Positions 22,018 to 32,284 of a DNA stretch of 64,000 bases are shown piece by piece (position 1 is the stretch's first letter; every line of letters starts with the position of its first letter). The position numbers were made by a program, and so were the translations under genes. The notes beneath the pieces were generated by a model. The model searched no databases, was not told the DNA's origin, and worked only from the letters and a program-made list of their open reading frames with translations. The DNA is from Aspidapion aeneum (taxonomy: Eukaryota > Arthropoda > Insecta > Coleoptera > Brentidae), in contig OY755038.1 in NCBI GenBank assembly GCA_963576565.1, positions 65,779,908 to 65,843,907 on the forward strand. The letters are read 5' to 3'.

Positions 22018-25000
22018 TTAATCGGAGAGGTCCGCTGCCGACTTAAGGTCTTTGGCATGCCAACTCCCTGGCAGTACTTTACCCGATGGTTCCTGAAGCT
22101 CAAATATCCATGGAGAAATTTTATTCCTAATCACATAAGGACCAACGAATTTCGGTGCTAACTTCTTCGAGAAAAACTTCGCAGCATCTGACAAAACATA
22201 ATTTTTCTTCCAAACACGCTGACCCACAGCAAAGTTGGGTACCCTTGTACGCAAATTATACTGAACTACGTTTTTCTCTCCAGCCACCTCTAACCTTCTC
22301 TTAACATCAGCATAGAGCTTCCGGAAACCTTCGTTCTTACTTTCAGCTGCAGTTTGTACACCATTCTCTTCAGATAACAAAACTGGGTTGGAGTAATCTT
22401 TTCCTGACAAACACATATTCCTACCAAAATTAACAAAGAAAGGAGACATCCTGGTTGTCTCATGGGTTGCAGTACGAATCGCGCAGGCAAGTTTATGTAT
22501 TTGTTCGTCCCACTTCCTGTGGTTGTCTTTCACATAACAACATAACATGGTTTTTAACGTGCGATTCGTCCTTTCTGTTGGATTCGCTCTGGGGTGATAG
22601 TACGGATTATACTGAATTTTAACCTGATAACTCTCAGCAAAACGCTTAAACTCATTACTTTTGTACTGAGGGCCATTATCACAAAGTATCAAACGGGGTA
22701 CTCCGAAGACCATAAATACTTGCTCCTCAAGATGCTTAACAACAGCTTGAGTAGGGGCTGCTCGCATTGGAAAAACTAAGGAAAACTTACTCAAATAGTC
22801 TGTAACGACGAGAATCCAGCAATTACCCTTTGTCGAACGAGGTAAAGGTCCACATAAATCAGTCGAAATAATTTCCCAAGGACGAGTTGGTTTTGGGTGA
22901 GATATCATCTGATCAGATACACCTTGTGTATCACCTTTATGAGCTGCACAGACAAAGCATTTCTTTACAAAAGTTGCCACGTCCTGGCGCATTTTTGGCC
23001 AATAATATTTTTCTGCCAGTCTGTGGAAGGTTTTATACACACCCATATGTCCTGCGGTAGGAGGATCGTGAGCTTCTCCAATAATTCTACGCCTATGATC
23101 TTTGGGGACTACCTCTTTCCAATATTCATTAGATGGTGAAAGTTGAGGGTATTCTTGTTTGACATATTTATACAACTTATTATCAGTGTATCTCCAATTC
23201 ATAAATTTTAATGGTGATTCTACGACCCTCTTTACCATCTTTTGGTACCATCGATCTTTAATTGCTGTTGAAACGTCTCTGGGCTGCGAAATTGTATCAA
23301 TCATAGGTACTGCACGAGACAACATGTCCGGGACAACTAAATCTTTCCCTTTCCGATGGATTACTTCAAAATCATATTGCTGCAGTTTTACAGACCAACG
23401 AGCAAGTCTTCCACTGGGCTCTTTTAAGCTATGAAGCCATTTTAAACTAAAATGATCTGTTATGACCTTAAATGAGATCCCCTCAATATAAGGCCGGAGC
23501 TTCTCTATCGCCCAAACCAATGCCAAACATTCTCGCTCGGTGGTCGTGTAAACACGTTCTTGCTTAGTCAAAGATCGACTCAAATAGCATATGACTTTGT
23601 CTCCTTCAGGATAAGGTTGCGTTAAACATGCTCCTATTCCATATCCTGAGGCGTCTGTTTGAATGACAAATTCCTTGGTATAATCTGGACATGTAAGAAT
23701 CGGTGCAGTCACTAAAAGTTCCTTAATCTTAATAAATGCTTTTTCGCAGTCTGGAGTCCAATCGAACTTTTGATTTTTCTTAGTTAGAGCTGTAATTGGA
23801 GCTATTATCGCTGAAAAATTATCTATGAAACGTCTATACCAGGATATTGTACCTACAACTCTACGAACTTCTCTGACAGTTCTTGGCCTCTGGAGCTCTA
23901 ACATGGCTCTAATTTTATTAGGGTCAACTCGGATGCCTCGACGGTCCACTACGAAACCTAAATAAGTCATTTCTGGCCTACACAGTTGGCATTTCTCCCA
24001 ACTTACCGTTATCTTTGCATTCTGCAATCTTCGTAGGACTTCCTCAAGAATTCTAAGATGTTCAGAAAAGCTCTGTGTGACAATTACGAGGTCATCGAGA
24101 TATACGTACACGTAAGGGTCTAAATCGTTTCCTATGATGCTATCTATGAGTCTCTGCCAAGTTGCAGGTGCATTATGAAGACCAAATGGTAACCGCTTAA
24201 ATTGGAAGAGACCTCGTCGACAGATGAATGCTGTTAGTGGCTTCGATGATTCTTCCATTGGTACTTGCCAATAAGCACTCTTAATATCTAAAGTTGACAA
24301 GTACTTAGCATCTTTCAATTTGTCAAGAGTCTCGGATACGAGTGGTAAAGGATAACTATCACGCGCCGTCACTGAGTTCAATTTGCGGTAGTCTACACAG
24401 AAACGATATTTCTTTGTGTTTTTCTTTTGTACCATTACCACTGGTGAAGCCCATGAACTACTACTACGTTCTATCACATCCATTTTCAGCATTTCGTCGA
24501 TTTCGTCATCAATAAGTTTCTGAATGACCGGTGAGACCTTATATGAACGTTGTCTTATCGGTGCTGCATTTGTTGTAATCTTATGTTCTACTCTGTCTGT
24601 ACATCCCAGTGAGTCACCCATCATATTCTTATATTTAACGACCAATTCCTCTAGTCGTTCTGATTCATAAGGTGTTAGAGTTGTTTGTTGGTCTGATGTT
24701 TCTAAAGAACAAATCACATCTTTATTATCGGCAAAATGCCACTCATTAGTACTTAAGTTCGGTACTATACCCATCGAAATCCAAAAATCTAATCCTAAAA
24801 TCAAAGTGTGCGGCAACTCAGGAACGACGACGACCTCTATTAACCTAAATTTGTCCTGAACTCGCATAGGAAGCTGCACTGTTCCAATACTACTCGTGCT
24901 TTGACCATTTGCCACAATACAACTCGTCTTCTTCGTCGTATCAAGTGAAAAACCAAACCTCTCGATGATTGACCAACCATGATTCCCTAAAAAGGTACGT

Positions 25001-25092
25001 GAAGCCCCGGAATCCAACAAACCTAATAACTTATTTCCGAGCACATCCACTTCTAAATAAGGCCTTTCATCTTTACGAGCATGACTTATCAC
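22018..25092 (-). CDS. pol: gypsy pol polyprotein (protease, RT, RNase H, integrase)
   Basis: Intact frame of 1024 codons from a GTG at 25092. The frame is open further upstream to the gag-pol overlap near 25176, so the true product is a gag-pol frameshift fusion and not a separate start. Order: aspartic protease (LLDSGAS near 26); RT (YRFCVDYRKLNSV, YVYLDDLVI); RNase H (QTDASGYGIG, ERECLALVWAIE, TDHFSLKWL); integrase zinc domain (H...H...CFVC); integrase core with D (STDLCGP), D (CDNGPQY) and E (PTERTNR); and a GPY/F module (FVGPYVIR). It copies element RNA in cytoplasmic particles and integrates the DNA. No stop or frameshift is visible, so pol looks functional while gag does not. Confidence 0.95.
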   Translation of the reverse strand: MISHARKDERPYLEVDVLGNKLLGLLDSGASRTFLGNHGWSIIERFGFSLDTTKKTSCIVANGQSTSSIGTVQLPMRVQDKFRLIEVVVVPELPHTLILGLDFWISMGIVPNLSTNEWHFADNKDVICSLETSDQQTTLTPYESERLEELVVKYKNMMGDSLGCTDRVEHKITTNAAPIRQRSYKVSPVIQKLIDDEIDEMLKMDVIERSSSSWASPVVMVQKKNTKKYRFCVDYRKLNSVTARDSYPLPLVSETLDKLKDAKYLSTLDIKSAYWQVPMEESSKPLTAFICRRGLFQFKRLPFGLHNAPATWQRLIDSIIGNDLDPYVYVYLDDLVIVTQSFSEHLRILEEVLRRLQNAKITVSWEKCQLCRPEMTYLGFVVDRRGIRVDPNKIRAMLELQRPRTVREVRRVVGTISWYRRFIDNFSAIIAPITALTKKNQKFDWTPDCEKAFIKIKELLVTAPILTCPDYTKEFVIQTDASGYGIGACLTQPYPEGDKVICYLSRSLTKQERVYTTTERECLALVWAIEKLRPYIEGISFKVITDHFSLKWLHSLKEPSGRLARWSVKLQQYDFEVIHRKGKDLVVPDMLSRAVPMIDTISQPRDVSTAIKDRWYQKMVKRVVESPLKFMNWRYTDNKLYKYVKQEYPQLSPSNEYWKEVVPKDHRRRIIGEAHDPPTAGHMGVYKTFHRLAEKYYWPKMRQDVATFVKKCFVCAAHKGDTQGVSDQMISHPKPTRPWEIISTDLCGPLPRSTKGNCWILVVTDYLSKFSLVFPMRAAPTQAVVKHLEEQVFMVFGVPRLILCDNGPQYKSNEFKRFAESYQVKIQYNPYYHPRANPTERTNRTLKTMLCCYVKDNHRKWDEQIHKLACAIRTATHETTRMSPFFVNFGRNMCLSGKDYSNPVLLSEENGVQTAAESKNEGFRKLYADVKRRLEVAGEKNVVQYNLRTRVPNFAVGQRVWKKNYVLSDAAKFFSKKLAPKFVGPYVIRNKISPWIFELQEPSGKVLPGSWHAKDLKSAADLSD

Positions 25093-25157
25093 ATAATCTA
25101 AAACGTACGTTAGCCTATCGGTCGATGCTTGTTCAGGCTGACTCGAAGGTCGACCAC

Positions 25158-25895
25158 CTACGAGCGCCTGGGTCCGTTTCCCTGACGATTACAATTACGA
25201 CATTCTCTTACTGTAACACCTGCCTGTCCACACGAATAGCACTGGTTGCCTCTAGGTAATGCGCACCCGATTGCCATGTGCCCTGTTTGGTTGCATCTAT
25301 AACATACCACGTCCCTATTCGCCCTACCAGGTCTAACACCTTGTGGTGGTTGTTCATCTCTGTCATTTACACTAGACTGACCACTAGCTGGTTGTTGTCT
25401 CTCTCTATCAGCTCTAGCAGCGAAACTGCTTGCTGGTTGCTGCCTATCTCTGTTAAATCTATTATCAGGAATATTCAAATTCTGTTGATTTGATGTCCCG
25501 GCACCTGATATTTGAATTGCATCAACCCCTGTTGGAAAATCGTCAAAATCGCTCTCTACGTCAACGTAGGCCAAGTCAGGTTCAATAGATTGGTTTCTTC
25601 TAGGAGTAAAGTTCTCCTCCTCTAACCCATATCTCTGGTCTATTCTACGACACAAATCTTTTAAATGTGATAGGCTATTGACCTCAGTAGCAATCAACCC
25701 TTTCTTATAAATGTCCGCGATATTTCTGAAGACGATAGCTAATTTCGCCTCTTCGGAAACAGGACAGCCAAGTCTTTGGAAATATGTGTTCATGACAGCA
25801 ATATAGGTCCCTATAGACTCTCCAGGGCCTTGTTTACGTTTTTGAATCTCCTTCAATAGCTTCTCGCCATATGAAGAAGGAAGATATTCTGCCAT
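25158..25895 (-). pseudogene. gag: gypsy gag, 3' part (capsid C-terminal region and zinc knuckles)
   Basis: 245 codons from an internal ATG; the frame is open back to about 25950. It contains the retrotransposon-gag signature (TWEQLE, YLPSSYGEKLL, GESIGTYIAVMNTYFQRL) and a nucleocapsid tail. The first knuckle, CYRCNQTGHMAIGC, is a normal CCHC. The second, CYSCGQAGVTVREC, has Val where His is expected. A long Gln/Arg/Asn-rich linker lies between capsid and knuckles. It is out of frame with the upstream half of gag. It ends at TAG downstream of the slippery site. Confidence 0.85.
25176..25182 (-). other. -1 frameshift slippery heptamer GGGAAAC at gag-pol overlap
   Basis: On the element strand the heptamer reads G GGA AAC in the gag frame, an X XXY YYZ slippery site. 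It lies 15 nt before the gag stop (TAG, 25160-25158), and pol is in the -1 frame and open from here. GGGAAAC is known as a slippery site in simian D-type retroviruses. Confidence 0.75.
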
Positions 25896-25944
25896 GAACC
25901 TTTGTTCCAGCTGTTCCCATGTATGGACTTCTCTTCGAACATCT

Positions 25945-26937
25945 TTATAAAAAGTTCAGTAAAACCTTTTTGCTGACTCCTCTAGCCTGACTCAACTCGT
26001 CCACTCTCTCGAAAAATGCGGTGACGGAGATTGTACCCCTCTCGCCTGTAAACTTAAGGTTCCATTTATGCGGAGGTACAGGTGCAACGTGATATGAGGT
26101 ACCAGGATCACTTGACATTGGTACTGGCGACGAACATGAAAATGGTCGTGACTGAGCAATTGGTGCAATGCTACTTTGGAGGGCAGCTAGACTCAAAGGA
26201 ACGGTAGACGGTTGTTGGTAATGAAAAGCTGATGCACGGTCATTCTGAATTAGCATTGGGGGTGGTGCCTGTATTGGTGCTTGAGTTGGGTTCGCTAGCA
26301 CTTGCATTTGCACTGGAGCAATGACCGACGGTTGGTTCGTGGGCTGTTGAGCTGTTCTTTGTGTGCTCGAGAGCTGTGGTTGCGGGAAATGAGACTGGTT
26401 AGGTGTGTTGCCAGCATTTGTTGAGTGGTCTGAGCTTCGACTCGTTGATTGAGTTTCAGATGCTTCATCATCATCTGAGGTCACGCCAACTCTCAATAAA
26501 TCTGTTGCTTGGCTCTGCAACCTCCCAATCAAACTCAAGGTTTCCGCAACCAGTATGCCTTTGGTTTGACTTTCTTCAAAGTTAGACGGATTCATGTTAT
26601 TTATCCTGGCCAACACGTGTTCCAACCTCACAGCGATTTTTCTAAACTCTCCCCCTTTACTCGTACCAGAGAACTTCTCTACCAGCGGTACCAGACTATC
26701 AAGCTTCTTCATGCAGCTAAAAGCATCTTGGCCAAATTTAAAGGGATACGGAGGGTATCTCATACTTGCATCAGTCTTTTCTCTTTGTTTGATCAACATA
26801 AGCTGTTGTTTCATCTCTTCCACCGATCCAATAGCTATGCCTCTCCATGTTAACTCATAGATTAATTCGTCCTTGACTAAGTACCTTACGTCAGACAACC
26901 GACTCAAAGAAATAGCCATAGTGCCTTTTATCTTCAA
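25945..26937 (-). pseudogene. gag: gypsy gag, 5' part (N-terminal and start of capsid)
   Basis: 330 codons starting MKIKGTMAISLSRLSDVRYL. The middle is a Gln/Pro/Ser-rich linker, and the end (FTGERGTISVTAFFERVDEL) is the start of the retrotransposon-gag domain. It stops at a TAA (25947-25945), and the domain continues in another frame at about 25950. From family knowledge about 14 residues that normally link these two blocks are missing, so the break looks like a small deletion of about 40 bp that also shifts the frame, not a programmed site. Confidence 0.8.
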
Positions 26938-29900
26938 ACTTTAAACTTTAATTAAAACTGTTAATTATACCTCCCAATTATAAAAACTAAACCACGCAAT
27001 AACAAACACAAAGTTCACTTTAAATTCACCAGTGAAAATCACTATAAATTTTCTCACAAATGTAGAAAATATAAAACTTAAATACGGGCAGACGCGAACA
27101 AAACCGAAAAACACCGGAGCAGTAAGAAAATAAAATTTATTTGCATTTAAAAATGTAATCATAATTTATGTTAAGTATTTGTACAACCAACTATGACGTC
27201 CAACCTTACAGAGAGAAATAACTACTTAAATCCTAAGTTAGAATTAACAAGTAGCCATAAAAAAAAAGTTAAAAAAATAAAAGAGAGACAAGAGTTTTGG
27301 CAGTGTTTAGGTCTTATGTTTCACTCCTGCGTGAGTAAAACCAAAAAAAAATAATTGCGCTTATCCTAGCTGAACTGGATTAAAATTAAAGTTAAGTGAT
27401 GTTTGTCTACCCCAGCAACCGAATAGGTAAATTTATCCCTAAATGGAACGTACAACAGACTACCTATAACAAAAAATCCCAAAGCTGTTGTACACAGTTA
27501 ACGCTAGGGTATACTCCTGCTATTGCAGAACGGCTCCACTAATAAACTCCTCAAAAAAAAACCCAAATCGCCGTATACAATGATTTTTCTAAAAAGAAAA
27601 AATCAAAACCCACTTTAACCTGCTTACCTACTCTGAGTTTACACGAAACATGCATTGCTTAAGGTCACATCATCCCTTAATATATAAGTGAACGCAATAA
27701 ACGTCGGAACAGATGTTCATGTTATAGAAATCGTAAAATATGCTCAATTAAAAAAAAATCCGCTCGCTGAAATTGCGTTGAATTAGACTAGTGAGGATGT
27801 TGTGTGTAATTCAAAAAAAAAATTTGAAGAAAAAAAAAAAATTACCGATGGTATTAAAAACAATTTATACAAATAAGGTCTTGGTAGGACTGCAACTCTC
27901 TAATAATCGTTAAAAATGAAATTCCCAAAATTTAAACTAAATTGATGCAAACTATGGTCATGGTCAAAAAGACCCTAGGATCGTACCGAAAGGTGTCCAA
28001 AAAAAAAAAATTAAAAAAAAATTTTGGTGTCGACCACAGTAGTCCAATAGTCAAAAAAAATTAATTAGTGACTCACTAAAATTTTCAAAAATTACTCCAC
28101 TCTGATAGGTGGTTTGGAGTAGGGAGAAGAAAAAAAATTTAAAACAAATGATGATAGGTTGTTAAAACGTGAGGGTTCGAAATAAAATTATATTTTAATT
28201 TAGAAAAAAAAATATTTAAATAAACTGGTAGAACCATTGTAGGGACAAGGTACTACTATGCACCAAGGAAAAAATGTCCAACAAGAAAATCCAGTCTCCC
28301 TTTTAAAAAAATATTAAAAAAAAATATTTAAAAAAAAATATTTTCAAAAAAAAAAAAATTAAAAATGTTTAAGTGGGGTTGCAGCTCCTATTAGTGAACC
28401 TAAAAAAAAATTTTTCTTTATAAAATCAACACCAGAAAAATCTTATTCGAGTTGTCATGCAACAGTTTTTGTTCTTTTCCTTTAAAAAAACAGTTGTCAA
28501 TTCCCTTCCCTCTCCCAAAACTGTGGCAATGTGAAAAGTCAATGAGCTAGAAAAATTTATTTACTATAAAAAAAAATTTTGAAAATTAAATTTACTTAAG
28601 AATCATAAGGTATAAAAATCGTAATTGCAAAAAACCAATCAGTTTAGGAAAAGTAAAAAAAAATATTCATGTTCCAAAAAACAATGTTAGTGTATTTGTT
28701 TAAAATTATTACTTAAGGAAATAAGCAACGTTAGTACTTATTTACTGTACCCCTATATTAATGTGAACCTAAGTCTTAAACTTTGCACTCAACCCCGTAA
28801 AGAATTATCCCGTGTGCCCTTTCAAAAAAACAAATATGGAAACAATTTCAAGGATCACCTATAAGAACGTTGTAAAACTAAATCTGCCTACTCAAGTGTC
28901 TTTACACACAACATCTAATCAAAAAAAAAATTTTACTGCTTAATGCATTCTCAGATCCCTATTCCCGGTGTTTACGAGATATAAAATTAAGTTGGGCCCA
29001 CTCCACAACTATCAGTCAAAGCAAATCTACCAAATGTCCAAGGGCTAATGAGACCCCATCACCTACAAATGATATTTAGAAATGAAACAGTTGGGAATAA
29101 TCCTGCGTAAAAACCAGAGAACAAAATCAAGAACCAAAAACTATTACATTAATTTTAAAAGAGCATAATAAAACTCCCGGCCCCAATTAAACTTTTGTTA
29201 TCTCAACAAAACTCGGCCTAAAACCAAAAAACTTTTTATTAGACATTTCCCCTATTCCCTAAGTATAATGTCAATAAAACCCAAAAACTTGTGATTTCTA
29301 TTCCAATCCCATCTGGACCATATATATTTTTCAAACGGTTAAACCCCCACAGGCGAAACAATATCTTATTTCAAGGAAAGGGTGAAGATATTTTGAAGCA
29401 CCCTGTGAAAATAGGACACTATTATGGAAAATTGTTCAGATCAGTGTTCTTAATACTTTCCAACCTAAATATATCTAGTCCCCTCATGTGCATGTTACTA
29501 TTTTAGTTCCTATCATAATTAAATAGATCACAAAATTTGTCTTTCTCCGCGAATCTGCAAGGTCATGGAAAATGCGAGATTCAGCCTGTAGGCCAAATTT
29601 GGATGTATTTTAATTTAGCGAAAACCGAAGTTGCGAAATCCTAAAAAGATTAGCAGGAAGTCCTCGTTCCTCGATTTCTACACTCCGAACCAAACATTTC
29701 TTCCATTTCCACCCAGCTCGCGGGAGGAAAACCCCTAATTATTGCAATACAAAAGGTACTACTATCATATTATGCATAACAAAAAAATATATGCCCTCAT
29801 CATTGTTTAGTCGCATCAAAGAAAACCTATTGTTTTTAAATTTATTCTTAGGTTGGAATCGTTTTTTTTTTAAATCAATCATCTTAAATTTATTGTTTAA

Positions 29901-32263
29901 CCTGAACACTTTCCCATTTATTCCACAACAGTGTATTGTAATTTAAAAATTTGCTTCATTATTTGAGGTCACCAGTATGAAACTATTTTAAAATTAAAAA
30001 AAATGAAATAAAAGAAATTATTTCCCAATTGTCCACAACTTCCAAGTTTTCATCCCTAACTACCTAGGTACTTTCTCAGTCTAACACCATCCATCGTTAT
30101 CCAACATAACGCTTTAATTTCAGAAGCAACAAAACGAAGATTAAGTGAAAAGCTAAGCAAGTATGTTGGAAGTTGCTTTACAATGGGCGCAGATGTAAGG
30201 CCCCTTTAAGTACACGCCACTGTCCTGAAATACAAACTAACAAAAAACTGAAGACTAGCATATCTGCCGTCAAACAACATTTGGCATGAAATTAAAATAA
30301 TTTCATATCATACCAGTACCCTCCAAAAACAAAACGTTTTTTACTATAAGACCCAAACACTTAACCAATAAATCTTGTTATTTAAAATTATGATTTGGAA
30401 GTAAAAAGATTTATTTATTCCTGCCTGATCAACTAAGACAAAAAAAGTTCACCTTTTTGTAACTCAAGAAGTTCCCGTTTGGTCCCCCAAAAAAAAATAA
30501 CCTGTCTGGTCACCCTTTAAAACTACGACCACTATACAAACCGTTTTGACCAAAACAAGAATTCGAGAAGTTATGTTAACAGAAAGGAAATAATTTTTTA
30601 CGAAAAATTAAATTATTCAAAAAAAAGTAAAATTTTGGAAATATTTTTACCAATTACCCCCGCCTAGCATTTATATTTAGTTGAAAGTCTCTCTTAAATT
30701 CACTGACCAATTTCACGGCCTCACAATGACATTACTTAAAAAAATTACTGAACTTTACAAATGAACTCTACAAATGAACTAAAAAAAATCAAAAAAACTT
30801 ATATCTATATCTGTCTCAGTTAAACATTTCTTTTGTGGTATTATATCTAGTTGGGCTTCAAATTCATTTTCTCTGTATTCAATCTGGAGCAGGCAAAACT
30901 TCTCAAGGCTCAAACATAAATGTTTGCTCTCCAATGGCCATGACCAAGCTATGACCTGAACGCAGAAAAAATACAGAAAAAAAAATAAATGTGTACCAGA
31001 AAACTTTAATTGATAGAAATACCCGTAGGTCATTTTTAAAAAAATGCACTCCAAAGCCCAACGCTGTATTTTCTACCAAAAAAAAATTTGACCAGTCACG
31101 AAACACAACTAGACAACTAAACCCAAAGACCTAAAAAAAACTGCCCCAAAAAAAAATGTTAACTGGACCTCTGGCGTCGATCTTCAGCCAAGGTGTCACT
31201 CTAGGATTTTAGCCTTGTGTTTCCTAACCTCCCGAGCCGACACTAGTAGTGTAGTACCCTCCTCTGACCCGATGTAACTGAGTGACGTAAGTTCTTAATT
31301 GTCATCAACAGTTACCTCCAAAAAAACAAGAAAAGAAAATGACAAAGCAAAATAAACTCATTTTCCTTTTCTTTCATTACTAATTAATACTTTCAACTAA
31401 ACAAATCTACTAGCTGTTAAGCTATATTCACTTTAAAACAACTCAGCCAAGAAAAATTTGTGTGAAACCCTGTAAAAATATTCCAAATACCAAGTAGTGA
31501 TATCCCACAAAAAATTAAAATCACCAAATAAAAAAATAACTTGACCTAAATAAATTGATTGCACTAAAAAATAATCGGTGAAACAATTTCTATCTTATCA
31601 CAAGCAGGAAATAATAACATATTAGAAGTAGGCAACCTGCAAAAAAAAAATTGTTAGAAAAAAACACTACCCATGTCATATATTTAAAACCTAAAAAGAC
31701 CATGTCTGGAAATCCATCCACCTATAAATTAAATAAAATTGAAGTAAATTTACATTGTCGTATTTATTTTTCTTAAAAAAAAATTAAAACAAGTTTTTCC
31801 TACAAAAACTTTAAAGAATTAAGAACATGATTTGGACGCTGCTGAATAAAAACTCCTATGTTTTTTTTTCCCACTTATTCTTCCTTAATAAATAAAAATG
31901 AATCTTTTATTTTCCAAGAAAAAACTTGTGAAGATAGGCTAATAAAAAACTATGAGGATCAACAGAGCGACAATGAATTTCAAATCAACGCCCAAATATT
32001 AAAATATTATAAAAAAAAATATTCAAAAAGTGTTTTTCCAAAAACAACCAATTATGATGGAAAATCCTGTTTTATAGTAAAAAAAATGATTGGGTGTCAA
32101 AAAAACACCGACAGCCACTGAAAGCTTTTAACCTGGCTTTGGCTGTAACACAAAAAAAACATCTTAAAAATTCAAAAAAAATTCAAAAAACTTTTTTTCC
32201 TTTTTCCAAATTTAAAAAATAAAATAAAAAAAATTACATCAGATGTTAAAAAAACTAGCCAAA
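26938..32263 (-). other. 5.3 kb leader between primer binding site and gag, non-coding and rich in A runs (+ strand)
   Basis: No ORF longer than 91 codons and none that resembles a protein family. Dozens of A7 to A12 runs occur on the + strand, which are U runs in element RNA, while T runs of that length on the + strand are rare (near 29863, 31860, 32191). It is not repeated elsewhere in the window and I could not identify a second element inside it. It may be an extended leader, an acquired filler sequence, or a decayed insertion. Confidence 0.7.
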
Positions 32264-32281
32264 GCCCCACGTTGGGCGCCA
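32264..32281 (-). other. Primer binding site for tRNA-Lys(CUU)
   Basis: The + strand reads GCCCCACGTTGGGCGCCA, 18 nt that equal the 3' end of animal tRNA-Lys(CUU) including CCA. On the element strand this is TGGCGCCCAACG..., 3 nt after the 5' LTR. Use of tRNA-Lys fits the Osvaldo/Ulysses/Woot group. Confidence 0.88.
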
Positions 32282-32284
32282 ATT

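Noticed and set aside
32264..32281. A partial tRNA-Lys gene
   Set aside because: Only the 18 nt of the tRNA 3' end including CCA are present, exactly where a primer binding site belongs. The rest of the tRNA is absent.
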